The notes beneath the pieces are model-generated. The model was given only the letters and a program-made list of their open reading frames with translations, had not been told where the DNA came from and searched no databases. A stretch of DNA of 64,000 nucleotides, taken from positions 1 through 64,000 of the forward strand of contig UCKU01000014.1 of the NCBI GenBank assembly GCA_900473185.1, given 5' to 3'. Of the stretch, positions 8,612 to 17,669 are shown in pieces (position 1 is the stretch's first letter; every line of letters starts with the position of its first letter). This stretch comes from Hyphomicrobiales bacterium. GTDB lineage: Bacteria > Pseudomonadota > Alphaproteobacteria > Rhizobiales > Rhizobiaceae. A program made the position numbers and the translations under genes.

Positions 8612-9381
8612 CTAGCGGAGAAGCCCCTGACCGCCGTCGACCCACACCGGAGAGCCGGTAATGTGGCGGCACTTGTCGGAAGCCAGGAAAACGATCACAT
8701 CCGCAACATCTTCACTGCGACCTGGCCGGCCTCCGGTGATCGGTACCTGGCCTTCAGGCCACACGACCGGTATCGCCGTTTCCTCTTCATTGCGCACGCT
8801 TGTATTAGCGTCGATGTTTGTTTCGATCTCGCCGGGACAGACTGCGTTGATGCGGATGTGGTGGCGGGCAAGTTCAAGGGCCAACTGCTGCACCATCGCC
8901 ACCTGCCCGGCCTTGGCGGCCGAATAGGCGGTCGCACCCGGGGTTGTGAACGTTCTCGTTCCGTTAATCGAGGAAACAACGATGATGGAGCCGCCACCCG
9001 AACGTTTGGTACAGTCGCGCGGATCGTCAGGAAGGTGCCGGTTAAGTTCACCGCAATCGTGTCATTCCATTCCGAGAGCTTGAGGTCATCGATTGGCGCC
9101 CATACGCCGTTTATGCCGGCGTTGGCGACGACAACATCAAGCCGGGAAAATTGCTCGGTTAGCTGTCTCACGGCTGCTTCCATCTGATGCTCATCTGATA
9201 TGTCGGCAAGGACGGCCACCGCGTCACCTCCAGCAGCCAAGATCGCATTAACGGTGGATGAGATCTCCTCTTGCGTATGCCCGAGCGCACCGACTTTAAA
9301 GCCCTCCTTTGCCAGCGCCAGGGCGGCGGCTTTTCCAATCCCTGACCCGGCTCCCGTAACGAGAGCGACGGCTGTCTTCAT
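8612..9381 (-). pseudogene. short-chain dehydrogenase/reductase, frameshifted
   Basis: Classical SDR in two frames. The first (9381 to about 9008) has the NAD(P)-binding motif VTGAGSGIGKAAALA, then VLADISDE and VVANAGING. The second (about 9005 to 8612) has the Ser of GGGSIIVVSS, the catalytic YSAAK, then INAVCPGEIETN and the C-terminal GSPVWVDGGQG. The frame breaks at about 9001-9008, where a few bases between the VP and RSGGG codons are missing. The start at 9381 follows GGAGG. The substrate cannot be deduced. All catalytic residues (Ser, Tyr, Lys) are still present across the two pieces, so the damage is recent or a sequencing error. Confidence 0.82.
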
Positions 9382-9681
9382 TGACGAACCTCCATGAAAA
9401 AGGGCGATAATCCGAGCACCGGCTCCACCGCCGGTCGCGTATATGTTGGCGGAATTGAAACTTTCGGATTTATGAGAAGTTCCGCTGCGAAGAACTTGGT
9501 ACGACGGAAGACGCTGGCGCGACCTGCTATCGAACCGGTTCGACCCGTCGTAGTCGAGATCCGAGGACGTGCAATGCGCGGCGCTCCCAGTCCGCCGTCT
9601 GCTACCGTCGGGGTACCAAACGCTTCCGAGCGCGCAATCGGAACGATGGCCGGTTCGACAATTCCCACAACGGCAAAGAAC
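9382..9681. other. intergenic, no recognisable gene
   Basis: About 300 bases between the SDR start and the stop of the DUF982 gene. Open frames exist on both strands (minus-strand frame 9378-9701) but have biased composition and no family resemblance. The region may be leader sequence of the SDR gene. Confidence 0.4.
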
Positions 9682-10017
9682 TTACTGGCGTAGGATTTCA
9701 CGCTCGGGTCCTGCGCTGGCTGAATCCACAGAAGCCGGGTCGCGACCGCAACAATGGACCACCGACGAACCGTCCACTTCTAAAGAAAGTCCGGCACGCT
9801 TCACAAACCGCCGGAAATTCTCGGCCGCAGCCTCCACGGGAAAATGCCCGCGGCGGGCAGTTATACAAGCACGTTGAATGACGTCGTAGGCCATATCTCT
9901 TTTTGGTTCAGGCCAGTCGTCGAGAAATCGAAGAGCGCCGTCGAGATCGACGATCTCTTCAACAAAGAACGTATTCTGAATAAAGATGGGTCGTTCAAAA
10001 CGATAACCCGATATCAT
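9682..10017 (-). CDS. DUF982-like small protein
   Basis: 111 residues with an excellent AGGAGG ribosome site before the ATG at 10017. The layout is that of DUF982 proteins common in rhizobia: a short beta-rich start (ERPIFIQNTFFVEEIVD), a DGALRFLDDWPEPKRDMAYD segment, then a helix with RACITARRGHFPVEAAAENF. The function of the family is unknown. It resembles the products at 22298-22597 and 27868-28131. The last about 30 residues go beyond the usual domain and could reflect a changed 3' end. It stands alone between pseudogenes. Confidence 0.65.
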   Translation of the reverse strand: MISGYRFERPIFIQNTFFVEEIVDLDGALRFLDDWPEPKRDMAYDVIQRACITARRGHFPVEAAAENFRRFVKRAGLSLEVDGSSVVHCCGRDPASVDSASAGPEREILRQ

Positions 10018-10159
10018 GACAAACTCCTCCTGCGCTACTCAAGGGTGCCAAATGCGAAAGACGTGGCGACAAAGACGTGGCGACAAAGGCGGCGCGCAGA
10101 TAGGCCTCGCCCAGGCCACACGCGGCTGCTGTCGTTTCACGTGTCAGTGCTTCAAGTGC

Positions 10160-10400
10160 GAAGCCAATGTCCCGATCATGGCTAGGAGATCGTTTTGGTT
10201 CTGAGGCCGTGCTCGAACATCGAGATCAACTGCTGCGCCGCCTTCACTCCAACAGGGCTTTCGGACAACAACGAGCCGCGCACCACTCCTCGTGCAGCTC
10301 CGTGATTATTGAAAGGGCTTCCGGACCAATGGCACACTTGGCGCCATGCAAATCCTGGAACGTCACCAACCTCCCAGTGAGCCAATCAAGGTCATTAGCA
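10160..10400 (-). pseudogene. remnant of an unidentified small gene
   Basis: Two minus-strand frames read like one protein broken by a shift near 10265-10280. The upstream frame reads DLDWLTGRLVTFQDLHGAK and then EALSIITELHEEWCAA; the downstream frame reads SPVGVKAAQQLISMFEHGL. There is no clear start codon. The family is not known to me. Confidence 0.3.
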
Positions 10401-10515
10401 TATTAGGAAGTGCGCACATTTAAGGCAACGGGCGACGTAGGGGCGGTCGGCTTTGGTCTGAGAGCGTACAGTCCGAGGCTGAATTGTTTCAGAAATAGGT
10501 TAATCGGCAGTCGGC

Positions 10516-10659
10516 TCATGTGGCAGCCATTTCCTCGTGACGGAACTGGATGAATTCGATCTGGTCGCGGTTGATGCCGTCACCTGGATAGCCGAACATT
10601 CGCCGGACGCCCCACGCGTAGAGACGGGAAACGACGAAGGCGCCGACAGTTTGTATCAT
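10516..10659 (-). pseudogene. N-terminal fragment of a thiamine-diphosphate-dependent enzyme (pyruvate oxidase/acetolactate synthase type)
   Basis: 47 residues starting MIQTVGAFVVSRLYAWGVRR and continuing MFGYPGDGIN. This is the start of the ThDP-enzyme N-terminal domain of the PoxB/IlvB-like family. About 10 residues expected after GDGIN are missing before QIEFIQFRHEEMAA, where the catalytic Glu lies. A stop follows at once. The segment overlaps in content with the larger fragment at 10993-11383. Confidence 0.7.
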
Positions 10660-10992
10660 GTCGATGCCTCTCAATCGTGTCGCAATGGACATCAGAGGAA
10701 ACCTTCCCTTCGAGGTATTTGATCCGGATTTTCTGCGGCTCTCCTCTACTGCGCGACGGTCAAGCAGTCGAAGCGTTGACGAGGCACTTTTGCGATGAGG
10801 GAACGCTACAATCGTGCGGATTCTCAAAGCGGGCGGCCACATAGCTTCGCGGCAGTCGGAACCCAACCCTAGCTTCACCGACGTAACGGAGTGGCCGCGC
10901 AACGGGGTCGGCATAGCTCATTTTGGGTCATCCCTAGATTAACGGTGGCACCGCAACAGGACAATTTGTCTATGGAAAGGAACTTTTGACCG

Positions 10993-11383
10993 CTACTTCC
11001 GTTCGAACGGCGGGTCGCGCGGCGAACCATCCCTGTTGCGATTCCTCCAATCCTTGGCGTTCGCTGCGCGATCCACCATTAGCTCTCCCGGCTGTCTCGG
11101 GAAAGCGCGACTTCGAAACCCAAGCGCGCCGCGCGCCTGTTGTCCGACGATCGCCAGAAGCGGCTGATGGTCGGCCCGGGCATCATACATGCCGGTGACG
11201 AGACGTGCCGCCCCTGGGCCTGAGGTCGCGATGCAGACGCCGAGTTCGCCGGAAAACTTTGCGTAGGCAGAGGCCATGAAGGCAGCCATTTCCTCGTGAC
11301 GTGCCTGAATGAATTCGATTTTGTCCCTTGCCCGGTTCAACGCTCCGAAGACGCCGTTTATACCGTCGCCGGGGTATCCCACC
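10993..11383 (-). pseudogene. internal fragment of a second thiamine-diphosphate-dependent enzyme copy
   Basis: From about 11383 the frame reads GYPGDGINGVFGALNRARDK, IEFIQARHEEMAAFMASAYA, CIATSGPGAARLVTGMYDA and HQPLLAIVGQQARGALG: residues about 20-120 of a pyruvate-oxidase/acetolactate-synthase-type enzyme, including the ThDP-activating Glu (RHEEMAA). After ALG (about 11110) the sequence no longer matches. The true N-terminus is replaced by LOG-gene sequence. Non-functional remnant. Confidence 0.75.
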
Positions 11384-11716
11384 CGGCCACGCGACAAAAG
11401 CGTCGGAACGTTGGAACATGGCGTGTTTACGCTCATGCATCGTCTCGGTAATGGTCAAATCATCGAAAATCCTGAGCGCATCAGCGGTCGATTCGCGATT
11501 TGTCAGAAACTTGGGGGTGATAGCGCCGACCTTGCCGCCGTTTTTCAGCGCTGAGAGGCCGACGGCGCCCATCACGCCGTTGGTGCCACCGCCGTAGATC
11601 AGTTCCAGCCCCGCCTTGGCGATGGCAGCACCTAATTTTTCACCGGCTTCAACGAACGCAGGATCGTTCCCCGGTGAAGAACCACAATATACGCAAATCG
11701 AATGAATGTTTGTCAT
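11376..11716 (-). pseudogene. LOG-family protein (cytokinin riboside 5'-monophosphate phosphoribohydrolase type), 3' half lost
   Basis: Starts MTNIHSICVYCGSSPGN and keeps the Rossmann-like first half (LIYGGGTNGVMGAVGLSAL, TMHERKHAMFQRSDAFVAWP). The diagnostic PGGxGTxxE motif is cut after PGGI, where the DNA passes directly into ThDP-enzyme sequence (GYPGDGING in another frame). LOG enzymes cleave nucleoside 5'-monophosphates at the N-glycosidic bond. This one has lost the motif and the rest of the fold and is presumably inactive. The frame nominally runs on to 11183 as nonsense. Confidence 0.8.
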
Positions 11717-11970
11717 TGCATCCTAAACGGTAACGCAGAAGCTCTAGTCAAGAGACGGGATGTTCCGCCGCGTTGCGTCCGCACTCCCCTCGTCACTCGG
11801 CGAGCGCTGAGACCCTCGGAACACTAGAGCGAAGGGAGCGACGACGAGACCGTTCTTATGCAGCGTCCCGGGACCGACGTCACAGCCAAAGCTCGCTATT
11901 CGGCTACTTGAGCCCCAACAACGCTGATCTATATGCATCTCACCGCTTATTCATGCTGCATAGGTAGGAC

Positions 11971-13491
11971 ATGTCTGAAACATCAGATGAAGTGGAGACG
12001 ATCGACACGCCGCGCATTTCCACCGGGGTCGCGGGCCTTGATGTGATCCTTGAAGGTGGCTTGGACGAAAACCGGCTTTACCTCTACGAGGGCCGCCCCG
12101 GCACAGGCAAAACCACGATAGCCTTGCAATTTCTTCTCGAAGGCGCTCGGCAAGGGGAGCAGGTGCTGTATATAACGCTGTCGGAGACGGAACGCGAACT
12201 GCAGCTCGTCGCCAAACGCCACGGCTGGTCGCTCGACGGCGTCAGCCTCTTCGAACTTGTTCCCCCGGAAACGACGCTCGATCCGGATCGCGAGCTGACG
12301 GTGTTTCATCCGGCGGAGATGGAACTGAACGAGACGACGAAGCTCATCCTCGACCGGGTGTCCGAGCTCAACCCAAAGCGGGTCGTCATCGACAGCCTGT
12401 CCGAGTTGCGTCTGCTGGCCCACAGTCCTCTGCGTTATCGGCGGCAAGTGCTCGCGCTGAAGCACTATTTCACCAGCCGACAGTGTACGGTCATTCTTCT
12501 CGACGATTTATCGTCTCAGCAAAACGACCTTCAGCTCCATTCCATTGCGCATGGTGTCGTCTTGCTGGAGCAGACCGCGATCGACTATGGCGCGGAACGT
12601 CGCCGCCTTCGCGTCGTAAAGATGCGCGGGATCAAGTTTCGCGGGGGCTACCATGATTTTATCATCGAGAAGGGCGGGCTCCACGTCTTCCCCCGGCTGA
12701 TCGCAGCAGATCACCATCTTGCGTTTGAGGAGGAGTTTACCTCGAGCGGCATCGCAGAACTCGATCAGATGCTGGGTGGCGGGCTAGAGCGCGGGACGAA
12801 CGCCTTGTTTCTCGGCGCGGCCGGGGTGGGAAAATCCTCGCTCGCCCTGACCTATGCTCTGGCGGCCGCCGACCGGGGCGAGCATGCCGTCATCTACGCT
12901 TTCGACGAAGGGCGGGGAACCCTGCAGGCGCGAGCCAGGACTCTCGGCTTCGATTTGCAGAAACATTTGCAAAGCGGGATGATCCGCTTGCAGCAGATCG
13001 ATCCGGCGGAAATGTCGCCAGGCGAATTCACGGCCAACGTCCAGAGAAGCGTCGAGAAGGACGGTGCCCGCATCATCGTCATCGACAGCTTGAACGGCTA
13101 CATGAATGCAATGCCGGACGAGCGTTTCCTGATCCTGCAGATGCACGAATTGCTGACCTATCTCGGCCAGCGCGGTGTCATGTCGATCCTTGTTCTCGCT
13201 CAACACGGGCTCGTCGGTCCTCTCGAAGCGCCGCTTGACCTTAGCTACCTCAGCGATGCCGTTGTGATGCTGCGTTATTTCGAGGTGCACGGCACGGTTC
13301 GCCGCGCGATCTCGGTCGTCAAAAAGCGAAGCGGCCAGCACGAGCATAGCGTTCGCGAATTCAGCCTGTCGGATAAAGGCATTCGGCTTGGGCCACCGAC
13401 GGCCGGCTTCCTTGGCGTGCTGGCGGGATCGCCCGATTTTACCGCAGCTCCAGCAATAAATTCAGTTGACGGACGTGATGGCGTTAAGTGA
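11971..13491 (+). CDS. KaiC-like (RAD55-family) double-domain ATPase
   Basis: 506 residues with two tandem RecA-like KaiC domains. Domain I (about 14-245) has Walker A GRPGTGKTT (41-49) and Walker B RVVIDSL. Domain II (about 255-485) has Walker A GAAGVGKSS (282-290) and Walker B IIVIDSL. The paired catalytic glutamates of cyanobacterial KaiC appear as SE (YITLSETE) and DE (YAFDEG). At the CII phosphosite position (Ser431-Thr432 in Synechococcus) my alignment gives Ser425-Tyr426. No kaiA or kaiB is in the window. Its stop overlaps the start of a hybrid histidine kinase by 14 bases, so the two form an operon and probably one signalling pathway. The role (stress or light/redox timing) is inference. 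Confidence 0.88.
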   Translation: MSETSDEVETIDTPRISTGVAGLDVILEGGLDENRLYLYEGRPGTGKTTIALQFLLEGARQGEQVLYITLSETERELQLVAKRHGWSLDGVSLFELVPPETTLDPDRELTVFHPAEMELNETTKLILDRVSELNPKRVVIDSLSELRLLAHSPLRYRRQVLALKHYFTSRQCTVILLDDLSSQQNDLQLHSIAHGVVLLEQTAIDYGAERRRLRVVKMRGIKFRGGYHDFIIEKGGLHVFPRLIAADHHLAFEEEFTSSGIAELDQMLGGGLERGTNALFLGAAGVGKSSLALTYALAAADRGEHAVIYAFDEGRGTLQARARTLGFDLQKHLQSGMIRLQQIDPAEMSPGEFTANVQRSVEKDGARIIVIDSLNGYMNAMPDERFLILQMHELLTYLGQRGVMSILVLAQHGLVGPLEAPLDLSYLSDAVVMLRYFEVHGTVRRAISVVKKRSGQHEHSVREFSLSDKGIRLGPPTAGFLGVLAGSPDFTAAPAINSVDGRDGVK

Positions 13492-15166
13492 ATTCGAGCC
13501 CGAACCCGTTCTCGTCTTTGCTCCGGTGGGCAGGGATGCGGCCGCGTCGGTCGAGCTGCTCATGCGCAACGGGATCGCTGCCAAAGCATGCCGTGATCTT
13601 TACGCGTTTGTGAGAGAACTTGAAGCCGGCGCATCAGCAGCGTTTCTTGCCGAGGAAGCGCTGTTTGGAACAAATGCCAGCTCGTTATACAAATGGGTCG
13701 CCGACCAGCCACCGTGGTCGGACCTTCCCTTTATTTTGCTCACCAGCCGCCAGGAGCAGATGGGCATCGAAGGGTGGCGGCAGGACGTGATCGCCAAGCT
13801 GCGCAATGTCGCGCTTCTGGAGCGACCGGTCCATGCGCTCACGCTCGTCAGCAGCTTGCAATCAGCACTTCGTGCAAGGAAACGGCAGTTGCAGCTGCGC
13901 GCGCTGCTTGAGGAACGCGAGCGTTCGGCACAGCAGCTTGAGCAACTCGTTGTGGCCCGAACCGAGGCGCTTGAAGCAGCTAACACAGCTCTGCGGGACC
14001 AGATACGCGTCCGGGCCGAAGTCGAGGAGAAACTTCGTCAGGCTCAGAAGATTGAAGCCATTGGCCAGTTGACAGGGGGCGTCGCTCACGACTTCAACAA
14101 CCTGCTGATGGTCATTTCCGGAGGCCTCGAAATGCTCGATCGGCAGGCGGACCCGGCGAGGCGCGAGCGGCTGATGGACGGCATGCGGCAAGCTGCTGAA
14201 AGAGGATCGGGCCTGACACGCCAGCTGCTGGCTTTCTCCCGGCGTCAGGAGCTCAAACCGCAAACCATCAACCTGGCGCGCCAGATCGGCGGCATGCGCG
14301 AGTTGCTGGACCGTAGCTTGAGGGGCGACGTCCACGTCGTCATTGATCTCTCACCAGACTTGTGGCCGGTCGAAGTCGATGCCAGCGAACTCGAACTCGT
14401 GGTTTTGAACCTCGCGGTCAACGCGCGCGACGCGATGCCGAAGGGAGGCACGATCAAGATTACGGGCGAGAACAAAGCGGCAGGGGCAGAAGCTGACGGT
14501 CACGGCGACTTTGTTCGCCTCGTCGTCGCTGACGATGGCTCCGGAATGACACCTGAGGTGCAGGCGAGAGTATTCGAGCCCTTCTTCACGACGAAAGATA
14601 TCGGCAAGGGATCGGGTCTTGGTCTCGCGCAGGTTCACGGCTTTGCTGAGCAGTCCGGCGGAACGGTCGAGATAGAAAGTCAAGTTGGGAAAGGAACCAC
14701 GATCTCGCTATTGCTACCGCGCTCCCCGAACCGTCCAGCGTTTGATCAGCACCACCTGGTCGATCTGCATGTCGCAAGGCGGCGAGCGGAAGCTGCCGGT
14801 AACGTCCTGCTGGTCGAAGACGACGACGAAGTCGCGGCGCTCGTTGCTGAGATGCTCGACGAGCTCGGATTTGAGGTGGTGCGGGCAGCATCGGCTGCAG
14901 CTGCACTTGGCGCCTTGGCCAACGGCCGCAGCGTCGACCTCGTGTTCTCGGACATCATGATGCCAGGCGGGATGAACGGTGTGGAGCTCGCGAAGGAGAT
15001 CCGGCTCCGCCGGAGCGATTTGCCCGTCCTGCTCACTAGCGGTTATTCCGAGGCGGCAAAACAGGACGCGGAGGCACAGGGGATCAAGATCCTGCGCAAG
15101 CCCTATCAACTGGCGGAGCTCGAAGCGGCCCTTCGGCGAACCATGGCCGGGGGAGACGGAAATTGA
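13478..15166 (+). CDS. hybrid histidine kinase with N-terminal pseudo-receiver
   Basis: 562 residues from ATG 13478 (GTG 13475 and TTG 13466 are alternatives). Residues 1-130 look like a receiver-type fold without the phospho-Asp pocket (VLVFAPVGRDAAASVELL and DLPFILLTSR). A coiled coil (about 135-190) leads to the HisKA motif GGVAHDFNNLL with phospho-acceptor His204. The HATPase domain follows (NLAVNARDAMP, DDGSGM, GSGLGLAQVHGF). A C-terminal receiver has DIMMPGGMNG with Asp492. No transmembrane segment is seen, so the kinase is soluble. It overlaps the kaiC-like gene by 14 bases and probably senses or is controlled by it. Phospho-transfer would run His204 to Asp492. Confidence 0.9.
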   Translation: MALSEFEPEPVLVFAPVGRDAAASVELLMRNGIAAKACRDLYAFVRELEAGASAAFLAEEALFGTNASSLYKWVADQPPWSDLPFILLTSRQEQMGIEGWRQDVIAKLRNVALLERPVHALTLVSSLQSALRARKRQLQLRALLEERERSAQQLEQLVVARTEALEAANTALRDQIRVRAEVEEKLRQAQKIEAIGQLTGGVAHDFNNLLMVISGGLEMLDRQADPARRERLMDGMRQAAERGSGLTRQLLAFSRRQELKPQTINLARQIGGMRELLDRSLRGDVHVVIDLSPDLWPVEVDASELELVVLNLAVNARDAMPKGGTIKITGENKAAGAEADGHGDFVRLVVADDGSGMTPEVQARVFEPFFTTKDIGKGSGLGLAQVHGFAEQSGGTVEIESQVGKGTTISLLLPRSPNRPAFDQHHLVDLHVARRRAEAAGNVLLVEDDDEVAALVAEMLDELGFEVVRAASAAAALGALANGRSVDLVFSDIMMPGGMNGVELAKEIRLRRSDLPVLLTSGYSEAAKQDAEAQGIKILRKPYQLAELEAALRRTMAGGDGN

Positions 15167-15397
15167 GGGTGCAACAAACAACAGCGGAAGCGGCTTGACG
15201 GGTATCATCTTATCCAAGAAGGACCGTGTGTCCTTTCGCCAGTCATGTGTGTGGGAGTGCGCAGATGGGGAGCACGCCGATCGCGCGCCGTCTTCCGTCG
15301 CTCGCCGATTTCTTGACTTCTGGCCATATCCCTCCAATGCAAATCCATCGCATTGCATCGCGCCGCGCCATCTGCACCTCAACGAGCAGGCCATAGA
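15167..15397 (+). other. gap between the two kinase genes
   Basis: About 230 bases without a credible gene. No clear terminator or promoter motif stands out, so the second kinase gene may have its own promoter or be read through. Confidence 0.3.
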
Positions 15398-17584
15398 ATG
15401 AACACTGCTTCCCGTTTCCCCGCCGAACGCCTCCAGCAGGTCCTCGACAGCGCAGTCGACACCGGGATCATCATGCTCGACGTCGATGGCATAATCACCG
15501 GCTGGAGCAAGGGCGCTGAAGCTCTCCTCGGCTGGTCGCAGGACGAAATGCTGGGCAAAACTCTGGTGGCGATCTTTCCGCCGGAAGGAGGAGCCGCCGC
15601 GCTGCTCGAGGCGGAACTGACCGACGCCAGGACCAGGGGAAAGGGAAGCGGCGAAGGATGGCGGCTGCAGAGGGGCGGTGGCCGCATCTGGGCCGTTGGT
15701 GAGACAACGCCGATAATGGATGATGAGAGAAAGCTTGTCGGTTTCGTGAAAGTGCTGCGTGATCGCACCGAGCAGCGCGAGACGGAGATCGCGCTGCGAG
15801 AGCGTACCCGCGCGCTCGAAATCCTCAATCGAGCCGGAGCAGACCTCGCGCGCGAGAATGACCTCGAGAAGGTTGTCCAACTGGTGACGGATGCCGGTGT
15901 CGAGCTTACCGGAGCGCAGTTCGGCGCATTCTTCCACAACGTCATCAACCCATCGGGCGAGAGCTACATGCTCTACACGCTATCCGGTGTACCTCGCGAG
16001 GCATTCTCGAAGTTTCCCATGCCACGCAATACGGCTGTCTTTGCACCGACCTTTCTCGGAGAGGGGATTGTGCGTTCCGCCGATATCACTCAGGACAGCC
16101 GGTACGGCAGGAATGAGCCGCGAAAAGGGATGCCGGAAGGTCATCTTCCCGTACGGAGCTATCTGGCCGTGCCAGTCATCTCGCGAATGGGCGAGGTAAT
16201 TGGTGGACTGTTCTTCGGGCATGCTGACATCGGCGTGTTCGACGAGGCCTCAGAAAGCGGTCTCGCTGGCCTCGCCGGCGAAGCTGCGGTCGCCATCGAC
16301 AACGCCCGGCTGTACGATGCCGCACAACGTGAGCTGCAGGAAAGACGCCGCGCTGAAGAAGCACTCAAGGAACTGAACGCCAATCTGGAGCATCTCGTCA
16401 AGCAGAAGACGGAGGAGCTGACCCAGAACGCAGAGGCGCTGCGGCAAGCCCAGAAAATGGAGGCGGTCGGGCAGTTGACGGGGGGAGTCGCCCACGATTT
16501 CAACAATCTACTGCAGATCATTGTCGGCAATCTCGACACGCTCACGCGGAACCTGCCGCCGGAAGCGGGGCGGTTGCGAAGGGCAGCTTCGCAGGCGATG
16601 AACGGCGCGAGGCGCGCAGCGGCCCTGACGCAACGGCTTCTCGCCTTTGCCCGGCGGCAGCCGCTCGACCCCAAGCCGATCGATGCCAACAGCCTGATCC
16701 GCGGCATGTCCGAGCTCCTGCACCGGACGCTCGGCGAGATCTACAACATTGAAGTCGTACTCGCCGCCGGTCTCTGGAAGGCGGAAGCCGATCCCAACGA
16801 ACTGGAAAGCGCGCTTCTTAATCTCGCAATCAATGCGCGCGACGCGATGCCTGAAGGCGGTAAGCTGACCGTCGAGACATTCAACGCTCATCTGGACGAA
16901 GCCTATGCTTCAGCGCACGCAGAAGTGATCCCCGGACAGTATAGTGCCATCAGCGTCTCCGACACCGGGTCGGGGATGGACGCCGATACGCTGTCGCACG
17001 TGTTCGAACCGTTCTTTACGACCAAGGACCAGGGCAAGGGCACCGGGCTTGGCCTCAGCCAGGTTTATGGGTTCGTCAAGCAATCGAAGGGCCATGTGAA
17101 GATCTACTCGGAAGTCGGAGAGGGAACGACGGTCAAGATCTACCTGCCGCGGCTCTTGTCAGACGGGGCCGATGAAGATGTGGTAGAGGCACCGGCTATC
17201 CCCGACGCTGCGCCCGGCGAGGTCATTCTTGTCGTCGAGGACGATCCGGATGTCCGTGCCTATTCGGTCGAATCGCTGCGCGAACTCGGCTACCATGTAC
17301 TCGAAGCCAAGGACGGCCCCGCGGCTCTGCAGGCGCTGTCGACCCACGGTAAAGTCGATCTGATCTTTTCGGATGTGGTGTTGCCGGGCGGCATGAGCGG
17401 CGCAGACGTGGTTGCTAAAGCGCGTGAGACAGACCCGACGCTGAAGGCGTTGTTCACGACAGGCTATTCCCGCAACGCCATCGTTCATCATGGCCGGCTC
17501 GACAAGGGCGTGCATTTGCTGCCCAAGCCATTCTCCTTCGAGGATCTGGCCGTACGCGTCCGGGATGTCCTCGACCGCAACTGA
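15398..17584 (+). CDS. PAS-GAF hybrid histidine kinase
   Basis: 728 residues. PAS domain (about 12-130; GIIMLDVDGIITGWSKGAE, ending in the PAC-type FVKVLRDRTEQRE), GAF domain (about 150-310; GAFFHNVINPSGES and VRSYLAVPVISRMGEVIGGL), a coiled coil, HisKA GGVAHDFNNLL with His366, HATPase (NLAINARDAMP, DTGSGMD, GTGLGLSQVYGF) and a C-terminal receiver (IFSDVVLPGGMSG, Asp659). The GAF domain resembles those of phytochrome-related and redox sensors, but the conserved bilin Cys is not evident, so the ligand is unknown. No membrane segment. It sits 231 bases behind the other kinase and is closely similar in its kinase core, so the two may share partners. Confidence 0.9.
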   Translation: MNTASRFPAERLQQVLDSAVDTGIIMLDVDGIITGWSKGAEALLGWSQDEMLGKTLVAIFPPEGGAAALLEAELTDARTRGKGSGEGWRLQRGGGRIWAVGETTPIMDDERKLVGFVKVLRDRTEQRETEIALRERTRALEILNRAGADLARENDLEKVVQLVTDAGVELTGAQFGAFFHNVINPSGESYMLYTLSGVPREAFSKFPMPRNTAVFAPTFLGEGIVRSADITQDSRYGRNEPRKGMPEGHLPVRSYLAVPVISRMGEVIGGLFFGHADIGVFDEASESGLAGLAGEAAVAIDNARLYDAAQRELQERRRAEEALKELNANLEHLVKQKTEELTQNAEALRQAQKMEAVGQLTGGVAHDFNNLLQIIVGNLDTLTRNLPPEAGRLRRAASQAMNGARRAAALTQRLLAFARRQPLDPKPIDANSLIRGMSELLHRTLGEIYNIEVVLAAGLWKAEADPNELESALLNLAINARDAMPEGGKLTVETFNAHLDEAYASAHAEVIPGQYSAISVSDTGSGMDADTLSHVFEPFFTTKDQGKGTGLGLSQVYGFVKQSKGHVKIYSEVGEGTTVKIYLPRLLSDGADEDVVEAPAIPDAAPGEVILVVEDDPDVRAYSVESLRELGYHVLEAKDGPAALQALSTHGKVDLIFSDVVLPGGMSGADVVAKARETDPTLKALFTTGYSRNAIVHHGRLDKGVHLLPKPFSFEDLAVRVRDVLDRN

Positions 17585-17669
17585 TGGCTCGATCCCACGA
17601 CCGGGCCTTTCGGCCAAGTTTTCCAGTGATTGCCGGAGCTGCTCCCCACCGTGCGATGCGGGCAGCGGG

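Noticed and set aside
14714..15937. Minus-strand frame of 407 codons across the two kinase genes
   Set aside because: It lies opposite conserved receiver and PAS coding sequence; a shadow frame.
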